39,323 nt of DNA from Alphaproteobacteria bacterium (GTDB lineage: Bacteria; Pseudomonadota; Alphaproteobacteria; UBA7985; JAUIBT01): the NCBI GenBank assembly GCA_030428565.1, contig JAUIDR010000031.1:1-39323 (forward strand), given 5' to 3'. The position numbers and the translations under genes were made by a program. This document shows, piece by piece, positions 26,252 to 36,090 of this stretch. Below the pieces are notes generated by a model that saw only the letters and a program-made list of their open reading frames with translations, had not been told where the DNA came from and searched no databases. Within the stretch, counting starts at the first letter, position 1, and the number at the start of each line of letters is the position of its first letter.

Positions 26252-27586
26252 ATGCGCCGCACCGCATTTTACCTGCCCACAATGAAGGACACGCCCGCTG
26301 AGGCGCAAATCGTTAGCCACCGCGTCATGCTGCGCGCCGGCATGGTGCGTCAGTGCTCTGCGGGTATCTATGCTTGGTTGCCGCTGGGCCTAAAAGTCCT
26401 CAATAACATTGCGCGGATCGTGCGCGAGGAGCAGGACGCGGCTGGCTGCAATGAAGTGCTGATGCCGACCATTCAGTCGGCCGACCTATGGCGCGAGTCC
26501 GGTCGCTATGATGCTTATGGCCCCGAGATGCTGCGCATTACTGACCGCCACGAGCGAGACATGCTGTTTGGCCCGACCAACGAAGAAATGGTGACAGAGC
26601 TGTTTTCACGCGATGTGAAGTCGTACAAGCAGCTTCCGCTCAACCTCTACCATATTCAGTGGAAATTCCGCGACGAGATCCGCCCGCGTTTCGGCGTCAT
26701 GCGTGGCCGGGAATTCTTGATGAAAGACGGCTACAGCTTTGACATTTCCAAAGAAGCCGCAACCGAGGCCTATAAGCGCGTTTTCATTTCCTATCTGAAA
26801 ACCTTCAAGCGCATGGGCTTGGTGGCCTTTCCGATGAAGGCTGACACCGGGCCAATTGGCGGCGATCTGAGCCACGAATTCCTGATCGAGGCCAAGACGG
26901 GCGAGTCTGAAATTTTCTATGATTCGGCGCTCAATGAATTGGATATTTTCAATACCGATACATCAGATGCCGACGCGCTGGACCAGGCGTTCCAGACCTT
27001 GACTTCAGCCTACGCACGCACCGATGAGACCCACGAGCAGGCCGAGTTCGAGGCCGCGGTTCCCGAAGCACGTCGTCGCAGCGCCCGTGGCATTGAGGTC
27101 GGTCACATTTTCTATTTCGGAACCAAGTACTCTGAGCCCTTGGGCGCGAAAGTGACCGGCCCTGACGGCAACGAACTAGACGTGCACATGGGCTCTTACG
27201 GCATCGGCGTCTCTCGCCTGGTGGGCGGCATTATCGAAGCCTCACACGACGAACAAGGGGTCATTTGGCCCGCCGAAATTGCGCCCTTCCACGTTGGCTT
27301 GGTCAATATCAAGGTCGGCCATGAAGGATGCGATGCCGGGTGCCAACAGCTCTATGATGCGCTGCGCAGCAAAGGCGTTGAAGTGCTGTACGACGACCGC
27401 GAGGAACGGGCAGGGGCCAAGTTCGCGGATATGGAGCTGATCGGCTTGCCCTGGGTCATGACCGTCGGGCCGCGCGGCGCGGACAGCGGGTTGGTCGAAG
27501 TCAAGAACCGCAAATCTGGCGAGAAGGTTGAAGTCGGTTTCGACAAGGCCCTTGAGTTGGTCATGTCCAACGCGCCCAAGCGCTAA
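26252..27586 (+). CDS. proS: Prolyl-tRNA synthetase, short alphaproteobacterial form
   Basis: A 444-residue class II aminoacyl-tRNA synthetase that charges tRNA-Pro. The N-terminus [21 protein letters not shown], motif 2 around [21 protein letters not shown] and motif 3 around [16 protein letters not shown] are clear. The C-terminal anticodon-binding domain begins near [15 protein letters not shown]. The enzyme lacks the ybaK-like editing insertion found in E. coli ProRS, as usual in alphaproteobacteria. I chose MRRTAFYLP at 26252, since the longer frame has only hydrophobic leader residues and no better ribosome binding site. The lol genes follow after 15 bases. Confidence 0.95.
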   Translation: MRRTAFYLPTMKDTPAEAQIVSHRVMLRAGMVRQCSAGIYAWLPLGLKVLNNIARIVREEQDAAGCNEVLMPTIQSADLWRESGRYDAYGPEMLRITDRHERDMLFGPTNEEMVTELFSRDVKSYKQLPLNLYHIQWKFRDEIRPRFGVMRGREFLMKDGYSFDISKEAATEAYKRVFISYLKTFKRMGLVAFPMKADTGPIGGDLSHEFLIEAKTGESEIFYDSALNELDIFNTDTSDADALDQAFQTLTSAYARTDETHEQAEFEAAVPEARRRSARGIEVGHIFYFGTKYSEPLGAKVTGPDGNELDVHMGSYGIGVSRLVGGIIEASHDEQGVIWPAEIAPFHVGLVNIKVGHEGCDAGCQQLYDALRSKGVEVLYDDREERAGAKFADMELIGLPWVMTVGPRGADSGLVEVKNRKSGEKVEVGFDKALELVMSNAPKR

Positions 27587-27601
27587 TCCGAGGGCGAGCG
27601 G

Positions 27602-28840
27602 GTGAACCTGAGGCTAGCGGCGACCTTGGCTTGGCGCTTTGCGCGTGCCAAAGGCGTTGAAGGATTCATTTCCGTGGTCAATTGGTTCTCCTTGTTGGGG
27701 GTCACGATTGGCGTGGCTTGCCTTGTGGTTGTGATGGGCGTGATGGACGGATTTCAAGCCCAGATCGTCGATAAAATCCTGGATCTCAATGGGCACTTGT
27801 CGGTCTACTTGCCCGAACATCGCAAACCCCAAACGGCGGCCATTGAGCAACAAATGCGCGCTCTGCCAAGCAGCAAGGCCGTCATCGCCTACTACGATGT
27901 TGAGGCGTTGGTGACAAACAAGCGGCGCTCTGGCGGCGCGCTGCTCCGGGGCGTCAGCGCGGAAGATTTGGCCCAAAAGCGAGCGGTCGTCGAAGGCATG
28001 CAGAGCCCCAATTGGTCGTTGCAGGGCAACCAAGCCGTTATCGGCTATCGCCTGGCGCAGCGCCTTGGTGTTGAGCAGGGGGACGATTTTCTTATCCTGC
28101 TCGGCCAGACCAGCCCCGAAGGCCTACAGCTTCAGCCCAAGCGCGTCAAAGTGACGGTGGGGGGCATCTTTAAGGCTGGTTTTTATCGTTATGACACGGG
28201 CGTCGCCTACCTGCCGATCGAGCTGCTGCGCCGCGTGCAAGAAGCGCCCGGGGCCGTGTCCAGCTTTGAGCTGGTTGCACCATCCAAGCCGCAAATCTTG
28301 ACCCTGCAGTGGGAGATTTATTCCAAGATTGCCAACGATTTGCTGATCCAAGATTGGGCCGAAGCCAACAAGGATTTTCTGTCGCTCGTCGAAACCCAAA
28401 AACGTCTGCTGTTCTTCATCTTGCTGATAATCGTCGTCGTGGCGGCCTTTAACATCGTGGCCGGGCAGGTCATGCTGGTACAAGAAAAGGCCCGCAATAT
28501 CGCGATTTTGCGCACGATGGGCGCCAGCCGGCGGACCATGCTTGCCAGCTTCTTGTTGCTGGGCGGTGGGATCGGTCTGCTGGGCACGCTCGCGGGCCTT
28601 GGGTTGGGGCTGGTCATCGCGCGCAATCTTGAGACTTTGCGCCGAGTGATCGAAGATCAATTTGGCATCACGCTATTCCCGCAAGAAGTCTACTTCCTAG
28701 CCGAGCTGCCGTCGCAGATTTCGCCAGCCATGCTGCTCGCCGTCGCTTTGGCGAGCCTCGGCCTGTGCCTGATCGCCAGCCTATTTCCTGCTTGGCAAGC
28801 CGCGCGCACGGCGCCTGCGGAGGTCTTGCGTCGTGTTTAG
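27602..28840 (+). CDS. lolC: Lipoprotein-releasing ABC transporter permease, LolC/LolE family (first copy)
   Basis: A 412-residue inner-membrane permease of the FtsX/MacB superfamily. One transmembrane helix near residues 25-47 is followed by a large periplasmic domain, then three helices from about 270 on (LLFFILLIIVVVAAFNIV, LLGGGIGLLGTLAGLGLGLV, and one near the end). With LolD it extracts lipoproteins from the inner membrane and hands them to LolA. The start is GTG at 27602, with GAGGGCGAG upstream. The stop is TAG and overlaps the next gene by eight bases. I label it lolC by position only; LolC and LolE cannot be told apart here. Confidence 0.88.
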   Translation: MNLRLAATLAWRFARAKGVEGFISVVNWFSLLGVTIGVACLVVVMGVMDGFQAQIVDKILDLNGHLSVYLPEHRKPQTAAIEQQMRALPSSKAVIAYYDVEALVTNKRRSGGALLRGVSAEDLAQKRAVVEGMQSPNWSLQGNQAVIGYRLAQRLGVEQGDDFLILLGQTSPEGLQLQPKRVKVTVGGIFKAGFYRYDTGVAYLPIELLRRVQEAPGAVSSFELVAPSKPQILTLQWEIYSKIANDLLIQDWAEANKDFLSLVETQKRLLFFILLIIVVVAAFNIVAGQVMLVQEKARNIAILRTMGASRRTMLASFLLLGGGIGLLGTLAGLGLGLVIARNLETLRRVIEDQFGITLFPQEVYFLAELPSQISPAMLLAVALASLGLCLIASLFPAWQAARTAPAEVLRRV

Positions 28841-30071
28841 TCGTTTCGAACGCTTGATTGCGGGCCGCTATCTCAAGGCCAAACAAGGCCAGCGCTTCGC
28901 TTCGCTTGTCAGCGGCTTTTCGGTGTTGGGGATTTTCTTGGGCGTTGCAGCTCTAATCATCGTTTCTTCGCTGATGAATGGTTTTCGCGACGACCTTGAG
29001 AGCCAATTGGTTGGCCTGGACGCTCATATTGAGATCACCCGAAGCGACGGCGAAATTATTGCTGATGACCAAGGACTGATCCAACGCCTTCGCGCGCTAG
29101 AACAGGTGGCGTTGGTCAGCCTGGTTGCGCGGGACCAAGTCGTTCTGATGGGCGGCGATGGTCGCGCCGAGGCCCTTACTCTGCGCGGCCTGGCCGCAGG
29201 CGATATGGCGGCGCGCCCGCAGATTTTGCGCAGCTTGGCAGCGGGCAATTTAGAGGACTTTTCGGGCTGGTCGCTCTATATCACGCGCCAAGCCAGCCAG
29301 CGCCTGCGCGAGGGGCTGGGGGGCGAAGTTGATATGATTTCTCCGCTGGGCAATACCTCGCCCTTGGGGTGGGTGCCGCGCATTAAGCGCATGACCATCG
29401 CGGGCGTCTTTGACTTTCGCCGCGATCAAGCGACGGCCTTCTTGCCGCTGGATAAGGCTCAGATCTTCCTGCGCCAAAAAGGCGGCGGGCGGGCCTTGGA
29501 GCTGTTCTTGAATGAAGCAGGTGATGCGCGCCGTCTTCGCAGGCAGCTTGCGGCCGAGTTGGGGCCAGACTACATCGTCGAAGACTGGATGGCGCTGAAC
29601 GAGACGCTGGTCACTGCGCTGGACGTAGAGCGGATCGTTGTTGTGCTGATTCTGACGTTGATCATGGTGGTGGCCGCCTTTTCCATTGTCTCAAGCCAGG
29701 TCATGCTGGTGCGATCAAAGGGGGCGGGAATCGCCATATTGCGGACCATGGGGGCATCGCGGGGGGCTGTCGCCCGCGCGTTTGTTCTGGCGGGCCTGCG
29801 CCTGGGCCTTTTGGGTGTGGGCAGTGGCTTGGCGCTGGGCCTGCTGATGGCCTGGGGCTTTACCGATACGATTTGGTGGCTCGAACAACGCCTACAGGGC
29901 CTCGGCATCCGTGCAGAACTCGCTTATCTGGCGGAGATGCCGGTCAACATTCAAGGCTGGCAGGTGGCTGGCTATGCCATTTTTTCGCTGATCTTGACCT
30001 TGTTGGCGACCCTATATCCCGCCTGGCGCGCGGCTTCTTTGGACCCCGTTGAGGCGCTTAGAAATGACTGA
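28833..30071 (+). CDS. lolE: Lipoprotein-releasing ABC transporter permease, LolC/LolE family (second copy)
   Basis: A 412-residue paralogue of the preceding gene with the same topology: a first helix near 25-48 (GFSVLGIFLGVAALIIVSS), a periplasmic domain, and three C-terminal helices beginning with VVLILTLIMVVAAFSIV and the shared AILRTMGASR segment. The two proteins most likely form the heterodimeric membrane part of the Lol transporter. The start is GTG at 28833 inside the end of the first copy, so translation is coupled. Many alphaproteobacteria have a single lolC/E-type gene here, which makes the tandem pair notable. The LolE name is positional. Confidence 0.87.
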   Translation: MFSRFERLIAGRYLKAKQGQRFASLVSGFSVLGIFLGVAALIIVSSLMNGFRDDLESQLVGLDAHIEITRSDGEIIADDQGLIQRLRALEQVALVSLVARDQVVLMGGDGRAEALTLRGLAAGDMAARPQILRSLAAGNLEDFSGWSLYITRQASQRLREGLGGEVDMISPLGNTSPLGWVPRIKRMTIAGVFDFRRDQATAFLPLDKAQIFLRQKGGGRALELFLNEAGDARRLRRQLAAELGPDYIVEDWMALNETLVTALDVERIVVVLILTLIMVVAAFSIVSSQVMLVRSKGAGIAILRTMGASRGAVARAFVLAGLRLGLLGVGSGLALGLLMAWGFTDTIWWLEQRLQGLGIRAELAYLAEMPVNIQGWQVAGYAIFSLILTLLATLYPAWRAASLDPVEALRND

Positions 30072-30774
30072 TAGAGCTATGAAGGATTCCCCACAAGATC
30101 AGCCGGTCTTGCTGCTTGACGGCGTTACTCGGCGGTTTTCGCAGGGCAGCGAGCAGATTGACGTACTCAAAGGCGGGCAGCTGGCCATCTATCCCGGTGA
30201 GATCGTTGCGCTTGTGGGGCCGTCTGGGTCGGGCAAGTCAACATTGCTGCAGATCGCCGGACTGTTGGAGCCTCCGACAAGCGGCAAGGTCTGGGTTGCG
30301 GGTAAGGACGCCAGCCGCGCCAAGGAAGGCGAGCGCACGCGGCTGCGGCGCGATCATTTAGGCTTCGTTTATCAGTTCCACCATTTGCTGCCCGAATTCA
30401 GCGCGCTGGAAAACGTGGCCATGCCGCGTATCATTCAAGGCGCAAAGCCCAGTGAGGCTCTTGCGCGCGCCAAAGACCTGCTTGAACAAATGGGACTTGG
30501 CCACCGCCTGGACCATCGACCCGCGCGCCTGTCTGGTGGCGAGCAGCAGCGCGTAGCCATCGCGCGTGCCTTGGCAAACCAGCCCGCTTTGTTGTTGGCG
30601 GACGAGCCGACCGGCAACCTGGACCCGGAGACTGGCCATAAGGTCTTTGAATTGTTGGTCCAGACCGCCCGCCAGTATGGGCTAGCGGCGCTGATCGCGA
30701 CCCATAACTTGGACATGGCCGCTCTCATGGACCGTCAAGTCAGCCTGCAAGACGGCCATATCGTTCAGCTCTAG
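30064..30774 (+). CDS. lolD: Lipoprotein-releasing ABC transporter ATP-binding protein LolD
   Basis: A 236-residue ABC ATPase that powers the LolC/E permeases. Walker A is GPSGSGKST at 52-60, the signature is LSGGEQQRVAIARAL, and Walker B is LLADEPTGNLD, all in the standard order. The ATG at 30064 overlaps the stop of the second permease gene by eight bases; an internal ATG five codons later is an alternative. The usual downstream neighbour dnaE is missing; a convergent SPFH gene follows. The stop is TAG. Confidence 0.94.
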   Translation: MTDRAMKDSPQDQPVLLLDGVTRRFSQGSEQIDVLKGGQLAIYPGEIVALVGPSGSGKSTLLQIAGLLEPPTSGKVWVAGKDASRAKEGERTRLRRDHLGFVYQFHHLLPEFSALENVAMPRIIQGAKPSEALARAKDLLEQMGLGHRLDHRPARLSGGEQQRVAIARALANQPALLLADEPTGNLDPETGHKVFELLVQTARQYGLAALIATHNLDMAALMDRQVSLQDGHIVQL

Positions 30775-30853
30775 GGTTCGCCAATGCCAACGCGCACCTA
30801 AGATTTAGGGCAGGCTTTTGGCGCGCTTAGCCTCTTGGACAGGCAGCAAGGCG

Positions 30854-31966
30854 CTAGCGTTCACTGACGTTGCGGTCGTAGTCCAAGCGCTTGGCGTACT
30901 CCATGGTCAGCAACTGCTGGAGCAACAATGCCTCGTTGTCGACCCCGATCGGCGCTCCGCCTTGTACGCCACCGCTAGATCCGCTACCGCCAAAGACATA
31001 TTGCGGCACGTTCCGGCGAGCGAAGGCGTCCGCCCACATGCGCTGAATAGCCATTTCTGTATCTAACTTTTGCTGCAAGGCATTGTCTGATGCTAACCGG
31101 GCTTTGCGGGCATAGGCTTCCGCTTCGGCTGCCACGCGCAGGGACTCGGCATCAATTTTTGCTTTTTCTAGCAAGACTTGCGCTGTTTGTTGTTCGATCT
31201 CAGCCTGCTCCTTGAGCTTGTTAGCTTGCGTGATCGCCAATTGCTTTTCGGTCTCTGCGTTCGTGGTGCGCTCGATTTGCGTCACCCGTGCCTTGGCTTG
31301 GCGCTGTGCGACTTCGCGCTCGCCTTTTGCGATTGCCAGCAGGCGCTGTTCTTCTTCTTGGATGCGCTGCTCACGGGCAATGCCGCGCGCTGTGGCGGCG
31401 TCTTGCTTTTGCTGCATGCGCTCACGAAAGCGCTGGTTGGGCTGCACGTCGGTAACGCGGGCTGAAATAACCGAAATGCCAAATTTAGCAAAATTTTGAC
31501 TCTTGCGGATGGGCTGACCTTCGTCGCTCAGCAGTTTTTCGACCTTGAAAACGACCTGCTTGTCGTCGCCGAACTCCTGCTGGGTATCTAGCGAGGCATT
31601 TGCCGTTGCTCGTTGGATGCGGTTGGTGGTCTCGATGACTTCACGACGTTCGACCAGGTAGACCCCGTTTTCCATTTGGTTTTGGAATTCGCTGGTGAAT
31701 TCTGTGCGCCCACCCGAAAAATACTCTTCGGCGCCCATCAGCGAGGCGGTCGCGCCCAGCGTTTCGCGGAAGGCGGGGACCAGCTCGGTGCGCAGCAAAT
31801 TGTCAGGTGAGCGGAATTGTCGGGCCATGCGCAAGAAGGATGCCTGATCATTGGGCAGCTCAAAGCGGGCCGTGGCAGAGACCAAGGCATCAACTTGGTC
31901 CAAGAAGACTAGGGATTGCTGGCCAAGATTGGCGGACATCTGGCTGGAGTCAAACTCGGCGCGCAA
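30854..31966 (-). pseudogene. SPFH/Band 7 protein, C-terminal part (separated from its N-terminus by an in-frame TAG)
   Basis: The 370-codon frame holds an SPFH (stomatin/prohibitin) domain in its first half and a long charged coiled coil (about residues 190-310) rich in Ala, Glu, Lys and Gln. It ends in a Gly-rich segment and a short tail. It is in the same frame as the fragment at 31997-32272 and connects to it by ten codons after the stop TAG at 31997-31999, giving one protein of about 472 residues. The first usable start here is a TTG at 31966 (next ATG 31939), neither with a ribosome binding site, and a product from there would lack the membrane anchor. The coding sequence is otherwise intact, which suggests a recent mutation or a sequencing error. 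SPFH proteins form membrane-associated rings. Confidence 0.7.
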
Positions 31967-31996
31967 ATCGTCGCTTAGCCCCGCAGCAGCCTGTAC

Positions 31997-32272
31997 CTAC
32001 ATGGCATTCTTCCACGCATTGATTCGCCCAAACCAGTGGGGCGCGTAGCCGACGGTATCGACCATCTTCTCTTCACCAAAGATGGTGCGAACGTGGTATT
32101 TAAAACCGGGCTCGGCATAAAAGAATACGGAGTTGAAGCTGCTGGCGGCCAGTAACGCCAGACCTAGCAGCGCGCCCAAAGCGCGGACCAGCGTGGGAGC
32201 AAAGGGGCTGCGATGCGCCATGGTGAGCGCGGCCAGCAAAACGACGATGCCAACGATTGCAAGAGCGAGCAT
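31997..32272 (-). pseudogene. SPFH/Band 7 protein, N-terminal part ending at an in-frame TAG
   Basis: The 91 codons begin at an ATG with a strong GGAGG six bases upstream, so this is the real translation start of the SPFH gene. It contains two hydrophobic segments (about 2-18 and 29-44) and the start of the SPFH domain (FYAEPGFKYHVRTIFGEEK). The stop TAG at 31997-31999 follows WKNAM and is followed in the same frame by VQAAAGLSDDLRAEF, which continues the domain. TAG is used as a normal stop by at least seven genes in this window, so recoding is not expected. As read, the ribosome would make only a short membrane peptide. Confidence 0.7.
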
Positions 32273-32471
32273 GAAGACCTCCAGGCGTGCTTAAGGTATT
32301 AATGCCCTATGATAGGGCGAACCGTCGGCTTTGGCTGTATTTGTCGATCCTGTTCGCCACTTCGCAAGACGGGTTCGCAACCTGCACGCTAAGTTCCTTC
32401 CAAAATCAGCGATAAGAGGCAAATCGCGTGCCCGGACCTCCCACTTGGTTTAAAAGCGGGTGGAGTCGCGC

Positions 32472-35360
32472 TTAGGATCGGGGCTGCAAGTAGCTGTTTA
32501 AGTATGCGCCAGTATAAGAACCTTTTGCTTTGGCAACTTGTTCTGGCGTTCCCTCGGCCACCACTTGACCACCACCGTCGCCGCCTTCTGGTCCCATATC
32601 AATAATCCAGTCGGCGGTCTTGATGACCTCCAAATTGTGCTCGATGACAAAAATGGAATTGCCGGTCTCCACCAACTGATGCAGCACCTCCAACAGTTTG
32701 GCGACATCGTCGAAGTGCAGCCCGGTTGTCGGCTCATCCAAAATGTAGATCGTGCGGCCGGTCGGGCGCTTGGACAATTCCTTCGCCAGCTTGACCCGCT
32801 GGGCCTCGCCGCCGGAAAGCGTGGTGGCGGACTGTCCGATTTTGACGTAGCTTAGACCGACGCGGTCGAGCATTTCGAGCTTGTTGCGGATAGCTGGGAC
32901 AGCCTTGAAGAACGCCACCCCCTCTTCGACGGTCATGTCCAGCACGTCAGCGATGGATTTATCTTTAAAGCGCACCTCCAAGGTCTCGCGGTTGTAGCGC
33001 TTGCCTTTGCAGACATCGCACTGCACGAAAATATCGGGCAAAAAGTGCATTTCGATCTTAATCAGTCCGTCGCCTTGGCAGGCTTCGCAGCGCCCACCCT
33101 TGACGTTAAACGAGAAACGACCGGGCTTATAACCACGCGCTTTGGCGTCCGGCAGGCCGGCGAACCAATCACGGATCGGCCCAAAGGCTCCCGTATAGGT
33201 GGCCGGGTTAGAGCGCGGCGTTCGTCCAATGGGGGATTGGTCGATATCAATGATCTTATCGACCTGTTCCAGCCCTTTGATCTCAGCATGGGCACCCGGA
33301 GTGACCCGCGATCCGTTCAAATGCTTCGCCAATGCTTTGTAGAGCGTCTCGATGGTCAGGGTGGATTTACCCGAGCCCGATACCCCGGTCACACAACAGA
33401 ACACACCCAGCGGAAAGCTGACGTCGACATTGGCCAGGTTGTTGGCGCTTGCGCCGTGCAGCTCAATGCTGCGCTTGGGGTTGATTGGGCGCCGCATCAG
33501 CGGAACAGCGATGTTTTGTCGGCCCGACAGGTAAGCGCCGGTAATGCTGTCCGGGTGTTCCATGACCGTTTCGGGGCGGCCTTCGGCGACGATTGTGCCG
33601 CCGTGAACGCCAGCGCGCGGGCCCATGTCGATCAGATAGTCGGCGGTGCGGATCGCGTCTTCATCGTGCTCAACGACGATGACGGTGTTGCCCAGATCGC
33701 GTAGCCGGGTTAGCGTTTCGAGTAGGCGGTCATTGTCGCGTTGGTGCAGTCCGATGGAGGGCTCGTCCAGTACGTAGAGGACGCCTGTCAAGCCCGAGCC
33801 AATCTGCGACGCCAAGCGGATGCGCTGGCTCTCGCCGCCCGACAGTGTACCCGACGCGCGTGAGAGATTGAGATAGTCCAGGCCGACGTTGTTCAAGAAC
33901 GACAGACGCTCGTGGATTTCTTTGACAATGCGCTCGGCGATCTCCTGCTGCGTCTTGGTCAGAACGGCAGGCAATCCTTTGGCCCAATACAGCGCCTGCT
34001 TGATCGAGTAGTTCGAGACCTCGCCAATGTGCTGCTGGTTGATCTTGACCGCCAAGGCCTCTGGCTTCAAACGCGCACCTTTACAGGACTTGCAGGCGCG
34101 CGAGTTTTGATATTTGGAGAACTCATCGCGTACCCAATCGCTATCCGTCTCGCGATAGCGTCGCTCCATGTTGGGGATGATGCCTTCGAAGGGTTTTTTG
34201 GTCTCATATCGGCGCAGACCGTCATCAAAAACCAAGCGAATAGCGGTACGACCCGAGCCGTGTAATATCAGAGACCTGGCTTGTTCGGGCAGGTCACGCC
34301 AGGCGGTGTTGAGTTTGAAATCAAAATGCTTGCCAAGCGATTGCAGGGTCTGTTGGTAGTACTTAGACGAGGAGTTTGCCCAGGGCGCGATAGCACCTTG
34401 TTGCAGCGTCAAGTTGCTATCAGGCACGATCAGTTCGGGATCAAAGTACAGCGTATGGCCCAGGCCGTCGCAGGCTGGGCAGGCACCGAACGGATTGTTG
34501 AAGGAAAACAAACGCGGTTCGATTTCTTCGATTGTGAAACCGGACTCCGGGCAAGCGAATTTGGCGCTATAGGTCGTGATGTCGCCACTGCTGGCGTCTT
34601 CAGTCTGCGCGATGCCGTCGCTCAACTCCAGTGCGGTCTCCAGGCTGTCGGCCAAGCGCTGTTCAATGCCTGCTTTGATTGCCAAGCGATCGACCACGAC
34701 CGCGATATCGTGCTTGTATTTCTTGTCCAGGGCAGGCGCGTCTGCGATTTCGTAGTAGGCACCGTCGATTTTCACACGAGCAAAGCCGCGCTTTTGCAGT
34801 TCCAACAGCTCTTTGCGGTACTCACCCTTGCGCCCCCGAACAATAGGCGCCAGCAGGTAGAGGCGGCTCTTCTCTGGCAGAGCCATGATGCGATCGACCA
34901 TCTGGCTGACGGTTTGGCTCTCGATTGGCAGGCCCGTGGTCGGCGAATAGGGAATGCCGACGCGCGCATAGAGCAGGCGCAGGTAGTCGTAAATCTCGGT
35001 GACTGTCCCGACGGTTGAGCGCGGGTTTTTTGACGTGGTCTTTTGTTCGATGGAGATGGCGGGCGACAATCCCTCGATGCTGTCCACATCGGGCTTTTGC
35101 TGCATTTCCAAGAACTGCCGCGCGTAAGCCGACAGGCTCTCGACATAGCGGCGCTGGCCCTCGGCATAGATGGTGTCGAAGGCGAGCGATGATTTGCCGG
35201 ACCCCGATAGACCGGTGATGACCACTAATTGATGGCGAGGAATGTCGACGTTGACGTTTCTAAGATTATGCTCACGCGCGCCGCGCACCGAGATAAAAGG
35301 ACTCTCGATGGGCAGGGTACGCGCGGTGGCTTTCTGGGAAGCTGTCTTAGGGTCGGTCAT
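32472..35360 (-). CDS. uvrA: Excinuclease ABC subunit A
   Basis: A 962-residue DNA-damage sensor of nucleotide excision repair, with two ABC ATPase modules. The first Walker A is GLSGSGKSS near residue 50 and the second is GVSGSGKST in the second half. The two signatures are [16 protein letters not shown] and [18 protein letters not shown]. Zinc-finger cysteines are seen in CPESGF ... [20 protein letters not shown] and CEACQGDGL ... [10 protein letters not shown]. It acts with UvrB and UvrC. A promoter candidate (TTGGAA, 16 bases, TATTTT; 35390-35417) lies upstream. I found no GAAC-N7-GAAC or GTTC-N7-GTTC box there, so SOS control is not supported by this reading. Confidence 0.97.
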   Translation of the reverse strand: MTDPKTASQKATARTLPIESPFISVRGAREHNLRNVNVDIPRHQLVVITGLSGSGKSSLAFDTIYAEGQRRYVESLSAYARQFLEMQQKPDVDSIEGLSPAISIEQKTTSKNPRSTVGTVTEIYDYLRLLYARVGIPYSPTTGLPIESQTVSQMVDRIMALPEKSRLYLLAPIVRGRKGEYRKELLELQKRGFARVKIDGAYYEIADAPALDKKYKHDIAVVVDRLAIKAGIEQRLADSLETALELSDGIAQTEDASSGDITTYSAKFACPESGFTIEEIEPRLFSFNNPFGACPACDGLGHTLYFDPELIVPDSNLTLQQGAIAPWANSSSKYYQQTLQSLGKHFDFKLNTAWRDLPEQARSLILHGSGRTAIRLVFDDGLRRYETKKPFEGIIPNMERRYRETDSDWVRDEFSKYQNSRACKSCKGARLKPEALAVKINQQHIGEVSNYSIKQALYWAKGLPAVLTKTQQEIAERIVKEIHERLSFLNNVGLDYLNLSRASGTLSGGESQRIRLASQIGSGLTGVLYVLDEPSIGLHQRDNDRLLETLTRLRDLGNTVIVVEHDEDAIRTADYLIDMGPRAGVHGGTIVAEGRPETVMEHPDSITGAYLSGRQNIAVPLMRRPINPKRSIELHGASANNLANVDVSFPLGVFCCVTGVSGSGKSTLTIETLYKALAKHLNGSRVTPGAHAEIKGLEQVDKIIDIDQSPIGRTPRSNPATYTGAFGPIRDWFAGLPDAKARGYKPGRFSFNVKGGRCEACQGDGLIKIEMHFLPDIFVQCDVCKGKRYNRETLEVRFKDKSIADVLDMTVEEGVAFFKAVPAIRNKLEMLDRVGLSYVKIGQSATTLSGGEAQRVKLAKELSKRPTGRTIYILDEPTTGLHFDDVAKLLEVLHQLVETGNSIFVIEHNLEVIKTADWIIDMGPEGGDGGGQVVAEGTPEQVAKAKGSYTGAYLNSYLQPRS

Positions 35361-35389
35361 GCGTGGGCTCTCAACGTCAAGGAGCCCCT

Positions 35390-35417
35390 AAAATAGCGAG
35401 GGTGGCGCGCATTCCAA
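35390..35417 (-). promoter_or_regulatory. uvrA promoter candidate
   Basis: On the minus strand, TTGGAA (35412-35417) and TATTTT (35390-35395) are 16 bases apart. The predicted transcript would start about 25 bases before the uvrA ATG. This is a match by eye. Confidence 0.35.
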
Positions 35418-35546
35418 GCCCCGACCCCCGGCTTTTTCTCGCTTTAGCGCGATGGAAACAAAAATTGAACACCCGGGCCCGCGCGATTGTTGCTCGCATA
35501 GGGGCCCGACGGTTCTCAACGTGGCGGTTGCAATGCCGCCGATTGT

Positions 35547-35948
35547 TTAGATTTCGGCCTGTTCGATGTTGAGATCGTTGAGCTGATCACAGACCGTTGT
35601 CAAACGAGCAATGGCGCGCTCGACCCGTTCACGGGCCTGGGCTTGGTGCTCTATGGCTTGCGTCAACTCTGCCTGGGCCAGACGGATATCGTCGATAGAA
35701 AAGCCATCGCTGGGGCCGTCACCGCGACCTGTCAAAATCCAGGCTGGCGAGACGTTCAGCAGACCGGCCAGCATGACGAGCCGGTTGGCGCGGGGCTCAG
35801 CGCGGTCGCTCTCCCAGTCGGCCATGGTTTTTGTCTTGACCCCAAGGCGGCGCGCAAGCTGGCTTACCGAGAGGCTCTGGGCTTCACGGGCGGAGGTCAA
35901 ACGACCGCCGATCGTGTCGTTCATATGGAAAATCTGTGTATCGTTCAT
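35547..35948 (-). CDS. XRE-family helix-turn-helix regulator
   Basis: A 133-residue protein with a Cro/CI-type domain at about residues 13-70: LSVSQLARRLGVKTKTMADW is the helix-turn-helix, followed by the MLAGLLNVSPAWILTGRGDG signature common in small regulators of this type. The C-terminal half is a predicted coiled coil with regular Ala, Glu and Leu (from AELTQAIEHQAQARERVERA). The N-terminus repeats MNDT twice, so the second ATG (eight codons in) is a possible start; neither has a strong ribosome binding site. It diverges from the LysR gene. Targets are unknown. Confidence 0.87.
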   Translation of the reverse strand: MNDTQIFHMNDTIGGRLTSAREAQSLSVSQLARRLGVKTKTMADWESDRAEPRANRLVMLAGLLNVSPAWILTGRGDGPSDGFSIDDIRLAQAELTQAIEHQAQARERVERAIARLTTVCDQLNDLNIEQAEI

Positions 35949-36090
35949 GCTTGCAACCTAGGCCTTTGGACGGGGGCGGACCAGGGGGGAGCGTCGTATT
36001 TTCCCAATTTTGCGACCTGGCACTTAAAACGATTATTGACCTTTTCCTAAACTATGGTTTGACTCGTCATGTATCTAAGAGGCGACCGCA

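Noticed and set aside
31997-31999. Recoding of TAG as an amino acid
   Set aside because: TAG is the normal stop of nuoA, nuoJ, nuoK, rpoH, the DUF1467 gene, the first Lol permease and lolD in this window.
34281-35018. Plus-strand open frame of 245 codons opposite uvrA
   Set aside because: It lies wholly inside uvrA in the opposite direction, with no ribosome binding site or known domain.
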